From an uncultured Bacteroidota bacterium (GTDB lineage Bacteria > Bacteroidota > Bacteroidia > Bacteroidales > FEN-979), in NCBI GenBank assembly GCA_937862805.1, contig CALMDO010000279.1, positions 1 through 33,447 of the forward strand: a stretch of 33,447 nt of DNA, given 5' to 3'. Position numbers and translations under genes: made by a program. Positions 1 to 10,100 of this stretch are shown in pieces (positions within the stretch are counted from its first letter, which is position 1; each line of letters opens with the position of its first letter). A model generated the notes under the pieces. The model did no database searches and was not told the DNA's origin. It saw only the letters and a program-made list of their open reading frames with translations.

Positions 1-120
1 AAGTTACATGTTTTGGCAAACTTAACCAGTGGTCTGAATTTTGGGGAGTACTATACAATGATGCTTTTAGGATCTCGTAATCCTGCCCAGATCCAATTAC
101 TTTCGCGAATCTTAAGGTGA
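1..120 (+). CDS. C-terminal fragment of an unidentified CDS running in from the left edge
   Basis: Frame +1 is open from base 1 to TGA at 118-120 (KLHVLANLTSGLNFGEYYTMMLLGSRNPAQIQLLSRILR*). Confidence 0.4.
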   Translation, partial: KLHVLANLTSGLNFGEYYTMMLLGSRNPAQIQLLSRILR

Positions 121-140
121 CCGTATTAATAATTCCTTGT

Positions 141-1136
141 TCAATGTCGGTCTGTACATTTTTTATGCAACTCAAAAATCCTGCTCTTTAAGGATTTTGG
201 CTGAATCACCTCCACCTCCGGTCCCCACCCCATGATCAACATGATCAATTCATAGGTTGGAATTACCTTCAACTCAACTATGAAATGATCCTTTTTCTCC
301 GTCACTTTCTGGCTGGGGTGGATCGGCTGGGTGATCACATACCACGCCTGATGTGGGGTGAGTTTCAAAACAACCTTCTGTGGCTTTTCAAAGGATGTGA
401 TGATCCCGATAACCGACTTGAAATATTCCCTGGTATTGAAACCGATATCTTTATATGGTATATCTACCACTTCGGGATCACTGACGATCCGATCCAGACA
501 GTAGGTGGCAACATCCTCATGATAATCATGGAGGCCAATAAGATACCAGCGGCTGTGATACTGCTTCAGAAGATAGGGATGGATATCGTGTGAGAGGACC
601 TTTTCAGTGACAAAGCGCTGGTACTTGAACCGGATGACCTTCTTATTCTTTATTGCCAGGATAATGGGTTCAATAAACTGCTGACCCAGTGAAACCGGTG
701 AATGCTCGAATTCAATGAATGGAAGAAGATCATCCTCCTTTGAAAGCCGCTTGATGTTCATGGCTTCGACGACTTTCTGTACGGCGCCGGTGAATGTCGA
801 AAATATGCTTATGTTCCGGAACTGATCCAGCATGGTGGCAGCAAATGACAACGCTTTGACCTCCTCCTCCCCCAGCGGGATGTTGTCTATCGAATAGTCC
901 GGATCGTCATAATAATATCCTTTGTCCCTGTTCAGCCTGATCGGGGCATAATATCCAAGCTGATCATCTTCCCTCATATCCCTGAGATCCTGGTAGATGG
1001 TTCGTTCGCTGATCGGACTCATACTCAGCGCATCTTCGCAGACTTGGATAAGCTTATCCATCGTTGCAAACTGATAATCTTTGAGGCACCGGTTGATCAC
1101 CCTGTAACGGATCAGGGCGTACTTATTTGCTGGCAT
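141..1136 (-). CDS. WYL-domain helix-turn-helix transcriptional regulator
   Basis: N-terminal HTH (RTIYQDLRDMRED) and a WYL-like core (HSRWYLIGLHDYHEDVATYCLDRI). Likely start MPANKYA; the ORF extends to 1163. Confidence 0.8.
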   Translation of the reverse strand: MPANKYALIRYRVINRCLKDYQFATMDKLIQVCEDALSMSPISERTIYQDLRDMREDDQLGYYAPIRLNRDKGYYYDDPDYSIDNIPLGEEEVKALSFAATMLDQFRNISIFSTFTGAVQKVVEAMNIKRLSKEDDLLPFIEFEHSPVSLGQQFIEPIILAIKNKKVIRFKYQRFVTEKVLSHDIHPYLLKQYHSRWYLIGLHDYHEDVATYCLDRIVSDPEVVDIPYKDIGFNTREYFKSVIGIITSFEKPQKVVLKLTPHQAWYVITQPIHPSQKVTEKKDHFIVELKVIPTYELIMLIMGWGPEVEVIQPKSLKSRIFELHKKCTDRH

Positions 1137-1245
1137 TTGGGAAGATTTGCTCAAAATTATCAATAAAACGTAAGCTTTTTTCTTTTTTGCAGATACAGTG
1201 AAGTATCACTTCAGAATTTTGCGCAATAACTGGTAATAATCGGAT

Positions 1246-2934
1246 ATGAACACAAAGAAAGAGTCAAGTCAAAAAAGGAAAAACCTGATCAATATTGTGG
1301 AATTGATCGCTAACCAGGCAGCAAACTCCACATTATCAAATCAATTCATGAAAAACATCAAGGATCCGGCAGAGGAACTTTCCGCATTTCTTGGATGTAC
1401 GAGAATCCAGGCCGTTCTTTTTTCCGTGGTTTGCAGCCTTAATTTCAGCAATAAAACCGTGGGACTGGAACAGGTCGCCAACTGGCTGGGAAGCAATCCA
1501 CTCTCCCTTGCAAGGTATCTGAATGACTTGGAAAACCTTCAAAAAAAAAAGATTCTCAGAAGCGAGCCGGAGATCAGCAACATCAGCAACATCAGTTCTA
1601 TCCCGACAACCTCGTTTTCTGTCAATCCGGAGGTTTTCAATGCCCTGAGGAAAGGGGAACCGATCATGAAAACCCGCCAAAGGATCCAGGATAGCTATGG
1701 ATTAATTAAAGCCATCTGTGCAGTGATCGGTCAATGCAATGAAGAGTTGATCAGTGTCAATGAGATGTGGAAGGAAATCGCCACGGTTGAAAAAGAATGC
1801 TCGTCCATCAAATTTTGCAGGGATTTGAAGTCACAGGTCAATGACAAACAGGAGCGGGCACTTTTCCTTAATCTTTGTGATGAATATTTTGCAGGGAATT
1901 TCAACTGTGATCTTCTGGAAAAGATCAGGCAAATTGAGCATGAAGAACAGCGCCAATTGGAGATCCGGTTCCGGATCACCACAGGGGTCAGCCAGTTGGT
2001 AAAAAAGGATCTGATTGAGACCAGGGAAAGTTTCTTCAGGAGTGACATTGAAATCCGGTTGACGGACAATGCAGTCGGGCTGATCACTTCCGACAATCCA
2101 AGAATCTCCGTTTGCATGCAGGACAAGAAAAATCCGGATCTGATCCTGTCCGGGAATATTGTGAAGAAGGATTTGCTTTTTGCTCCACGGGAGAAGGAAA
2201 AGCTAGAGTCATTGATACGTGTCCTGATGCCCGCTGAACACGGCAAACTGGTCAGGAGATTATCCGCATCCGGAATGAAAACCGGGATTGCCATCCTTTT
2301 GGACGGACCACCGGGTACAGGGAAAACGGAATCCGTGCTTCAGATCGCCCGGAGAACCGGCAGGGATATTTACCAGGTGACGATCAGTGAAACCAAGAGC
2401 AAATGGTTCGGAGAAAGCGAACGGGTTATCAAATCGGTGTTTGACCGCTACCGAAAACTTTCCAAAGAGGCGACCCTCACTCCTATTCTATTCTTCAACG
2501 AAGCTGACGGAATATTCAGCTCCCGGAAAAGGATCGGCGAATCCGATATGGATCAGACGGAGAATGCCATTCAGAATATCATCCTCCAGGAATTGGAAGA
2601 TTTTTCAGGCATCCTGATAGCCACCACCAATATGATGCAGAATTTCGATAAAGCCTTTGAGAGAAGGTTTCTCTACAAGATCCACCTCGGGAAACCCACG
2701 GCAGAGATACGGTCATTGATCTGGAAAAACAGGATTCCCTTGCTTTCCAAGGAAAAAACGCTTGAATTAGCCCGGAAATTCGATCTTACCGGCGGTCAGA
2801 TCGACAATGTGGTCAGGAAATACTCCATCGAACGCATCCATAACGGGAAGCCTCCAACCCAAAGGCAGATCGAATCCTTGTGCCTTGAAGAGAGCCCAAA
2901 TCATGAGATAAACAGAATCGGATTTAAAATTTAA
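1246..2934 (+). CDS. AAA+ ATPase
   Basis: Walker A (LLDGPPGTGKTES), Walker B-like (ILFFNEADG), sensor/arginine region (ATTNMMQNFDKAFERRFLYKI). Confidence 0.85.
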   Translation: MNTKKESSQKRKNLINIVELIANQAANSTLSNQFMKNIKDPAEELSAFLGCTRIQAVLFSVVCSLNFSNKTVGLEQVANWLGSNPLSLARYLNDLENLQKKKILRSEPEISNISNISSIPTTSFSVNPEVFNALRKGEPIMKTRQRIQDSYGLIKAICAVIGQCNEELISVNEMWKEIATVEKECSSIKFCRDLKSQVNDKQERALFLNLCDEYFAGNFNCDLLEKIRQIEHEEQRQLEIRFRITTGVSQLVKKDLIETRESFFRSDIEIRLTDNAVGLITSDNPRISVCMQDKKNPDLILSGNIVKKDLLFAPREKEKLESLIRVLMPAEHGKLVRRLSASGMKTGIAILLDGPPGTGKTESVLQIARRTGRDIYQVTISETKSKWFGESERVIKSVFDRYRKLSKEATLTPILFFNEADGIFSSRKRIGESDMDQTENAIQNIILQELEDFSGILIATTNMMQNFDKAFERRFLYKIHLGKPTAEIRSLIWKNRIPLLSKEKTLELARKFDLTGGQIDNVVRKYSIERIHNGKPPTQRQIESLCLEESPNHEINRIGFKI

Positions 2935-2943
2935 CTTTACAAA

Positions 2944-4287
2944 ATGAATGTACCAATGATAAGCAAATCATCGTTTATCCGCGGACAACAATGCCACAAA
3001 TCGCTTTGGCTTCATCTGAATCAGCCTGATGAACGGGATGAAATCAGTGATTCACAACAACGGATTTTCGATACGGGTCACAGCGTCGGATCCTATGCAC
3101 AGCGACTCTTCCCGGGTGGTATCGACGCCAGCCGCGGCGCTCATGAGAGAATTTCTGAAGCTGTTGCATATACGCAGGAATTGATTGCCAATGGCCAGTC
3201 AGTCATATACGAAGCCGCATTCAGTGATGGCGAGACCCTTTGTTACATGGATATTCTGGTGAAGGAGAAAAATGGCTATGCCGCTTATGAGGTAAAAGCC
3301 TCGACCGGTGTAAGAGATTACCAGATATTGGACGTGGCATTTCAGTTTTTTGTAATAAACCGGTCAGGTTTACCACTCAAGAGGGTTTCGCTCATCCATG
3401 TTAATAACCAGTACGTCCGCCGGGGTGATCTCGATATTAGGCAGCTTTTTACTATCGATCTGATGAATGACCGGGTGATTCCTTTGCAGGAAACAATCCC
3501 CGGAGAACTACTGCAATTGCAGCAAATGTTGAAAGCTGGTTCAATCCCTGATATCTCCATGGGGAGACAATGCACCAATCCTTTTCCTTGCGATTTTCAA
3601 GGTTTCTGTAGCCAAAGTTGTGCTCCAAATGAGAAAAGCAATCCTGACCCGGCCAGGCGTGATCAGGAAGCGCTGGATGAGTTTCTCGCCCAACTCGAGT
3701 ACCCTCTTTACTTTATGGACTTTGAAACGATTCAGTTTGCAGTTCCTCAGTACGATGAAAGCAGGCCATACCAGCAGATTCCTTTTCAATTTTCTTTGCA
3801 TGTGCAGAGAAGTGAGAATGCGTCTGCGGAACATTATGAATTTCTGGGCACTCCGCCCGTCGATCCCAGGCCTGCTTTCACTGAAGAGCTGCTGGCCCTA
3901 CTGGGCAAAAGTGGCACCATTATCGTCTGGAACCAGGGATTTGAAATGAACCGGCTCCGGGAGATCGCCCGTGATTTCCCGGATTATGCACACCGCATCG
4001 AACCGTTGTTTGAACGGTTTGCGGACCTCATGGTTCCATTCCGAAGGAGACACTTGTACAAACCGGAGATGAATGGTTCCTATTCACTCAAAGCGGTTCT
4101 CCCGGCACTGGTGCCGGACCTTTCCTATTCTGATCTTGAGATTCAGGAGGGCGGAACGGCCAGTGAAACATATGAAAGTCTATATTTTGATAGTAATTCA
4201 GAGTCCATACTTCGAAAAAGAAAGAATCTATTGAAATATTGTGAGATGGATACAGTGAGCATGGTGAGGATTTTAGAGAAGTTATAA
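2944..4287 (+). CDS. DUF2779-domain protein (PD-(D/E)XK nuclease-like, RNase H-like C-terminus)
   Basis: SKSSFIRGQQCHKSLWLHLNQP start, AAYEVKAST, PLYFMDFETIQFAVPQY, and Cys-containing FPCDFQGFCSQSC are typical of this family. Confidence 0.8.
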   Translation: MNVPMISKSSFIRGQQCHKSLWLHLNQPDERDEISDSQQRIFDTGHSVGSYAQRLFPGGIDASRGAHERISEAVAYTQELIANGQSVIYEAAFSDGETLCYMDILVKEKNGYAAYEVKASTGVRDYQILDVAFQFFVINRSGLPLKRVSLIHVNNQYVRRGDLDIRQLFTIDLMNDRVIPLQETIPGELLQLQQMLKAGSIPDISMGRQCTNPFPCDFQGFCSQSCAPNEKSNPDPARRDQEALDEFLAQLEYPLYFMDFETIQFAVPQYDESRPYQQIPFQFSLHVQRSENASAEHYEFLGTPPVDPRPAFTEELLALLGKSGTIIVWNQGFEMNRLREIARDFPDYAHRIEPLFERFADLMVPFRRRHLYKPEMNGSYSLKAVLPALVPDLSYSDLEIQEGGTASETYESLYFDSNSESILRKRKNLLKYCEMDTVSMVRILEKL

Positions 4288-4296
4288 CTTTGAGAA

Positions 4297-4668
4297 ATGG
4301 ATAAGGTGTTATCATTGTTGCAACAATTCAAAACAGTGGATGATAAAGCCATAGTTAGAATACTTGCGTTTAAAAATGAGTTTAAGGAAAAGCTTGAAGC
4401 TGAAAAACAGAAACTACCATTTAATATCAACTTGTTAGATGAGATACATGCAAATGAAAATGCCCAAAGCCGTATTCTGTCCAAATTATTGCATTATACC
4501 TTTGATAAAAACTATATACTCCTAAAAATATTCTTTGATTTTCTGGGGTATCCGTTTTCTGAATTACAGCTGGTCGAACCAAAGATAACCGCTGAAAAGA
4601 ACCGGATCGATATAAGGATTCGAGATAATGCTTATTCACAGGTCCTCGATGTCGGATTACCGCGATGA
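4297..4668 (+). pseudogene. Truncated PD-(D/E)XK nuclease-family protein (N-terminal part only)
   Basis: LPFNINLLDEIHANENAQSRILSKLLHY and PKITAEKNRIDIRI match the N-terminal half of the family. The ORF stops just before the expected catalytic E-x-K strand. Confidence 0.55.
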
Positions 4669-4742
4669 TGGCTGGTTAGTGAATGCGCCATTATATGCTT
4701 TTGAATCGTTTCGGTTAGCGTGAAGCAGAAGGTCATGACACC

Positions 4743-4886
4743 ATGAAAACAACACCCGAACACGACCAGCGCATGGCAATCGAAAATCCATTAACGAGAC
4801 AGGAACGTTACCTGGACAAGTTGATCGATGAACTGGCCAAGGGTAGGAAGATGGAGAAGATCTTAATCTATCATAAGGACCATTAA
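4743..4886 (+). pseudogene. Miniature DUF2200-like ORF (N- and C-terminal pieces joined)
   Basis: [12 protein letters not shown] resembles the DUF2200 N-terminus; [29 protein letters not shown] resembles its C-terminus. The middle is absent. Confidence 0.55.
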
Positions 4887-4947
4887 AAAAAAAGCTGCAT
4901 TTGAAATAATAATCAAACAAACCCTGGTGTGGTTACTGGATAATCCT

Positions 4948-5679
4948 ATGAAAAAGAACATTAATATGATCACGCCCAACAATAGCTTCACCGAATTTCT
5001 GCTATATACAACGCCGAACGAGAAGGTAAAGGTTGAAATATTTTTGCGCGATGAGAACATATGGCTGACCCAGGATAAAATCGCCCTTCTGTTTGGCGTT
5101 CAGTGTCCAGCCATTACCAAACACCTGAAAAACATTTTTGATAGCGGCGAGTTAGTCGAACAGGCAGTTAGTTCCATTTTGGAACATACTGCCGAAGAGT
5201 GAAACCACTCAAAAATTCTTTGCCACCGTGCAAAACAAGCTTCATTGGGCCATCAGCCGCCAGACAGCGGCAGAGATCATCCTGTCGCGAGCTGATAGCA
5301 AAAAAGAACACATGGGGTTAACCACCTGGAAAAATGCGCCAGGCGGAAAACTCAGAAAAACGGATGTTGCTATCGCTAAAAACTATCTGATGAAGATGAA
5401 CTGAACAACCTTAATCGCATCGTTTCCATGTATCTCGATTATGCCGAATTACAGGCAAATAATCACACGTTGATGAATATGCATGACTGGATTACCCGGC
5501 TTGACGCATTTTTACAATTCAATGAAAAGGACATACTGACCAATTCAGGGAAAGTCACCACCGAAATTGCCCGGGCATTTGCCGAAAGTGAATTCGAAAA
5601 ATACCGTGTGATTCAGGACAAATCGTTTGAGAGCGATTTTGATAAAGAGGTAAAGAAGATATCCGATAATTTAATTTAA
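4948..5679 (+). pseudogene. rhuM: RhuM-family protein, internally deleted and frameshifted
   Basis: N-part FLLYTTPNEKVKVEIFLRDENIWLTQDKIALLFGVQ (to 5202), then out-of-frame ETTQKFFATVQNKLHWAISRQTAAEIILSRAD...GLTTWKNAPGGKLRKTDVAIAKNYL, then a second shift into NRIVSMYLDYAELQ...DAFLQFNEKDIL (ORF 5428-5679). Confidence 0.75.
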
Positions 5680-5685
5680 TCTGCA

Positions 5686-5778
5686 ATGGCCTATTTGAAC
5701 GAATCACACATTGAGGTTGCCGATATCAGGTCAAAAAGGTTGAGAGTAAAGGAATGCAATTCTGAACAATATTGCTAA
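5686..5778 (+). pseudogene. N-terminal stub of a type I restriction R subunit (HsdR)
   Basis: Short ORF MAYLNESHIEVADI... matches the typical HsdR N-terminus (MA(Y/F)LNE(S/A)HIEEADI). It sits just after rhuM, a common rhuM-hsd context. Confidence 0.5.
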
Positions 5779-5810
5779 ATCGGCCTTATAATAAAGCTCA
5801 TTCCGGTGTA

Positions 5811-5893
5811 GATGAATCGGTTCAAACTTTCTCAGGCTTGCTGCATTCATGGAAAGACCTGGATTTTACGCCGTGACACGTAATGCGTGACGC
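5811..5893. repeat. 83-bp imperfect direct repeat, copy A
   Basis: Hand alignment with 6991-7073 gives about 65/83 ungapped identities. Confidence 0.75.
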
Positions 5894-5898
5894 GAAAA

Positions 5899-6504
5899 AT
5901 GGCTAATATTGTATGGCAAACTGCACCTCAGATGAAGAATTACCAAATTCAGGTTTCGCTGAAAAACATCTCTCCCAAGATCTGGAGAAGGTTGCTGATT
6001 CCGGCTGATATCCCGCTACAGGACTTTCATAAGGTCATTCAAACAAGCATGGGTTGGTGGAATTACCACCTGCATCAGTTCATGAAAGACGGAAAATATT
6101 ACCTTGAGAAAACCGAATACGATGATTTCTGGGATGAAATGGTTCATGTCGATTACTCACAACTGAAACTATCTGACCTGCTGATGCAGGAAAATGACAA
6201 GATTGGCTATGAGTATGATTTCGGCGATGGTTGGCTCCACGATATTGTCCTGGAGAAGATCCTTGATCCGGATCCAGGTGTCATTTATCCTCAATGTGTG
6301 GCCGGGAAAAGAAATTGTCCTCCGGAAGATTGCGGCGGGGCCTATGGATATTCGAATTTTTTAAAGATCATCGCCAATCCCCGGGACAAAGAATACAAGG
6401 AAACGATGGAATGGGTTGGTGGCAGTTTTGATCCTGAATCATTCGATAAGAAAGCCATCAATGATCTTCTTAAAGAAGATGATTTTGGGACCCCTTCATA
6501 CTGA
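5899..6504 (+). CDS. Plasmid pRiA4b ORF-3 family protein
   Basis: YQIQVSLKNISPKIWRRLLIPADI, GYEYDFGDGWLHDIVLEKIL and RNCPPEDCGGAYGY are hallmarks of the family. Confidence 0.85.
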   Translation: MANIVWQTAPQMKNYQIQVSLKNISPKIWRRLLIPADIPLQDFHKVIQTSMGWWNYHLHQFMKDGKYYLEKTEYDDFWDEMVHVDYSQLKLSDLLMQENDKIGYEYDFGDGWLHDIVLEKILDPDPGVIYPQCVAGKRNCPPEDCGGAYGYSNFLKIIANPRDKEYKETMEWVGGSFDPESFDKKAINDLLKEDDFGTPSY

Positions 6505-6508
6505 TTTC

Positions 6509-6574
6509 AATAACAGGAACTGTCCCTGTCCCTGCGGAAGCCTTCGAAAATACAAACAGTGTTGCATGAAATAA
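6509..6574 (+). other. SEC-C zinc-binding motif in a different frame just after the pRiA4b-like ORF
   Basis: NNRNCPCPCGSLRKYKQCCMK* (C-x-C-x8-C-C) in frame 2, ending 1 nt before the next ATG at 6576. Confidence 0.7.
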
Positions 6575-6575
6575 T

Positions 6576-6992
6576 ATGGAGACTCAAATCAAAAATTTTA
6601 CCCGATTGGAAATGGCTGTGCTAAGTTCAGAAATTCAGTCTGCCCTCGATAAAATAAAAGGAAAGTACGGGCTTGCGGAACTATCGATCGGTTCCATATC
6701 CTTTAGTCCGTTTTCTTTTTCCGGGAAAATATCAGGAACTGTGCCTGAGCACCTGCACTTTGCAGAAACATATGCATCGGAGGAGGCGAAGTACTTTGCC
6801 TTACAAAATGGACTTCCGGTGGATATCCTTCAGAAGAAATTTGTTAACAACGGGAAAAGCCATACAATAATCCGTATTGAGACCCGGAATCCGAAATACC
6901 CCATTATTACCCATTGTGAAGAAGATCGGAAAAATTACAAATTTACTGTTCAAATCGTCAAGGAAATTTTATCTCGAAATGACTTTACCTGA
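6576..6992 (+). CDS. Hypothetical protein
   Basis: 138-aa ORF with ATG start, same strand and tight spacing after 6574. Confidence 0.55.
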   Translation: METQIKNFTRLEMAVLSSEIQSALDKIKGKYGLAELSIGSISFSPFSFSGKISGTVPEHLHFAETYASEEAKYFALQNGLPVDILQKKFVNNGKSHTIIRIETRNPKYPIITHCEEDRKNYKFTVQIVKEILSRNDFT

Positions 6993-7073
6993 TGAATCGG
7001 TTCACACTTCTTCAGGAATGTTGAATTCCTGGAAAGACCTGTAGTTAATTTCGTGAAACGTCACGCGTGACGG
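6991..7073. repeat. 83-bp imperfect direct repeat, copy B
   Basis: See copy A at 5811-5893. Confidence 0.75.
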
Positions 7074-7106
7074 ATGGACTGAACATTTAAACTTATCATT
7101 CATCCC

Positions 7107-10100
7107 ATGAGCTATTATGATAACTGGGGCTATTACCGAAAAAAGAAATCAAATAAACGGGCAGGACAGCCCGATCAAAGGGTCAGGTATGGACAGACAT
7201 GGTGGGGCGAACAATGGCTGAATGCACTGGCAAAGATCGATTATGATAACCGCATCCCAAGGGGTCGCGCTTACGCTGGTAATGGCTCCGTGCTGGAAAC
7301 GAGGATCGATGCGAACAAGATCAGGTCTAAAGTGCAGGGCAGCAGGCCAAGTCCTTACCAGATCAGCATTGATATTCCGCTTTTCAATCAAAATCAGAAA
7401 GGAAAGTTGCTGGAAGTGATACGGCAGGATCCCTTCATCTTATCAAAACTGCTGAACCGGGAACTGCCGAAGGAACTTGACCGGATGGCCTCCGATCACG
7501 GGATCAGGCTGTTCCCATCGTCGTGGAAGGATTTTGCCATGCACTGTTCCTGCCCTGACTGGGCAGTTCCCTGCAAACACCTGGCAGCAGTGATCTACGT
7601 GATCTCCCGCGAAATTGACAGCAATCCCTTCCTGGTCCTGAAACTGCATGGTCTGGATCTGCTGGAGGAACTGAAAGAAACAGATGCGGGCATATTGGAT
7701 CATGAAGCGGAAGCGATTCCATCCACAGAAACCATGATGGTTGACGATGTGCCTGCATTGGCTCAGGAGCCCGACTTCACGTTGAATGCGTTGCCTGACT
7801 TTTCAGGTATCGCGTCCGATTCAAAGGCCATCCTTTCGCTTCTGCCGGCCTCTCCCCTCTTCTATCCTAAAGATTTTCGTGCGCTGATGCAATCGGCCTG
7901 CAAGAGTTTGGAAAGCGGGATGCGAAAGCACACTCCGGGTGCACTTCCTGAAAACCTGGCCGATCTTGCCTCGCGGATCAGTTTGTTCGACGATACTATG
8001 CTTCTGCTCAACGAGGATCTCACCCTTGAATCGGTTTTATTCTCTGTGGAAGAAGATGAAAATAAAGATGTCCGGATAGAGCTTGGGAAACTGGTTACCC
8101 TGCTGGAAAATCTTGACAGCGCTGATCTGTCAAACGCCAACAGATCCCTTCGGGGAATCGAAATACACCGCCAGTTTGCCTCGGCCATCGCCCTGACAGG
8201 AAGCATCATCCCTCAACTGATCACTGATATGCATGGAGAGATGATGATCCGGTGGATCCCTGCCGTCAATGATCCTTCCCTCCGAACACTGACCAACCAG
8301 GTTCAGGCATACGCGAATCCCGGAACCGTTTGGATCTGGAGTAAACGGGAAAAGAAAAATGCGAAATATTTCCCCCTTGAACCCGAAGAAAATTCCCTGC
8401 AGATCATCTCGCTCTTCCTGGGATATTACATGAAATTTTTCAGGAAAAGCACCGGTGTGAATGAGACGAAGCAGGACAAGATCACGGATATGTTCTTTGA
8501 GGGAAAACCTGTGATTTTCTCCGAGCCCGACGAAAAGCATACCGCCAACAGCATTCAGTTATGGCTGAAGCGCCTCCATATCGGGAATAAAAAATGGACG
8601 CCGCTTCTCCACATCGACGAGCAGAACAGCTGGTTCCTGATACATTTCCCGGTTATTAACAGGGATGAACCGCTGCAACCGCCTGTTCCACTTCAGGATT
8701 TCCTATCAAAGAAAATATATGAAACAGTCCGCTTCGATGTTCTGAAGGACCTTACAAACCTGTCCGATCTTTTCCCCGATATCGCTTTTTATCTTCAATC
8801 CAGGGGGAAAAACCCTGTTCGCTTCAGCAGCGTGCAGTTTACGGATGTATTTACCCGTATCATCCCGATGCTGCGCATGCTTGGCATGGAAACGATGATG
8901 CCAAAGGCTTTGGCTAAAGTGCTTATACCTTCTTTGTCCCTGAAGCTTTCGGCCCCGGCGGCTGGGAAGAACCCTTCTTTTATCAATCTTGATGAGCTTC
9001 TGGGATTTGAATATCAGGTTGCCTTGGGGGATCTGATGCTTTCCCCTGCCGAATTTTCAAAGCTGGTCGGGAAGCTCCGCGGAATAGTCAAGATCAGGGA
9101 TCAGTATGTGCTCATCTCAAACGATAGTCTGACAAAACTTTTCGAACAATTGGACCATCCTGCCCGGTTGAATCCGCATGATTTGCTGAAAGCGGCACTG
9201 GCAGAAGAATACCAGGGAGCGAAAGTGGAACTTACTCCTCAGGTGAAGAAACTGATCGCCCGGATGACCTCGGATGATCCTGTCAGCCTTCCCCGCAACC
9301 TCACTGCTACGCTCCGGCCGTACCAATTGACCGGATACCGCTGGATGGTCAGGAACTCAAAGATTGGTTTTGGCAGTCTGATTGCCGATGATATGGGACT
9401 TGGTAAAACTGTCCAGGTGATCGCGGCCTTGTTGAAATTCAAGCAGGAAGGCTTGTTGTCACAACATAAAGCGCTGGTGATCGTTCCCACAACGTTGCTT
9501 ACCAATTGGGAAAAGGAAATCGAAAAGTTCGCTCCCACCCTTAAGCCCAGGGTCTACCACGGAACCAGCCGTGAACTTGATCTCCGTGATTGCGACCTGC
9601 TGCTTACGACGTATGGTACGGTCAGAAGCGATCTGAAGAAACTGAAATCGTTGAAATGGACTGCGGTTGTGGCGGATGAAGCCCAGAACATCAAGAATTC
9701 CCGAACCGATCAGACCAAAGCGGTAAAATCGCTGATGGCCGGTTTCAGGATCGCCATGAGCGGAACACCTGTGGAGAATCGCCTTTCGGAGTACCGGAGT
9801 ATCATGGATTTCCTGAATCCGGGTTACCTCGGATCAGAAAAGAAATTTGACGAAGAGTTTGCTAAACCCATTCAATTGAACCATGATCAGAAGAAAGTCG
9901 CACTGTTCCGGAAGATAACTGCTCCTTTTATCCTCAGACGGATGAAAACGGATAAGTCCATTATTTCCGACCTGCCGGATAAGATCGAGAACAATCATTA
10001 CTGCACATTGACCGGCGAACAGGCCGCAGTGTACCAGAATATAGTCGACAACGTTCTGAAGGAAATCAGCGGGATGGAAGGGGTCCGGCGTCGCGGCACG

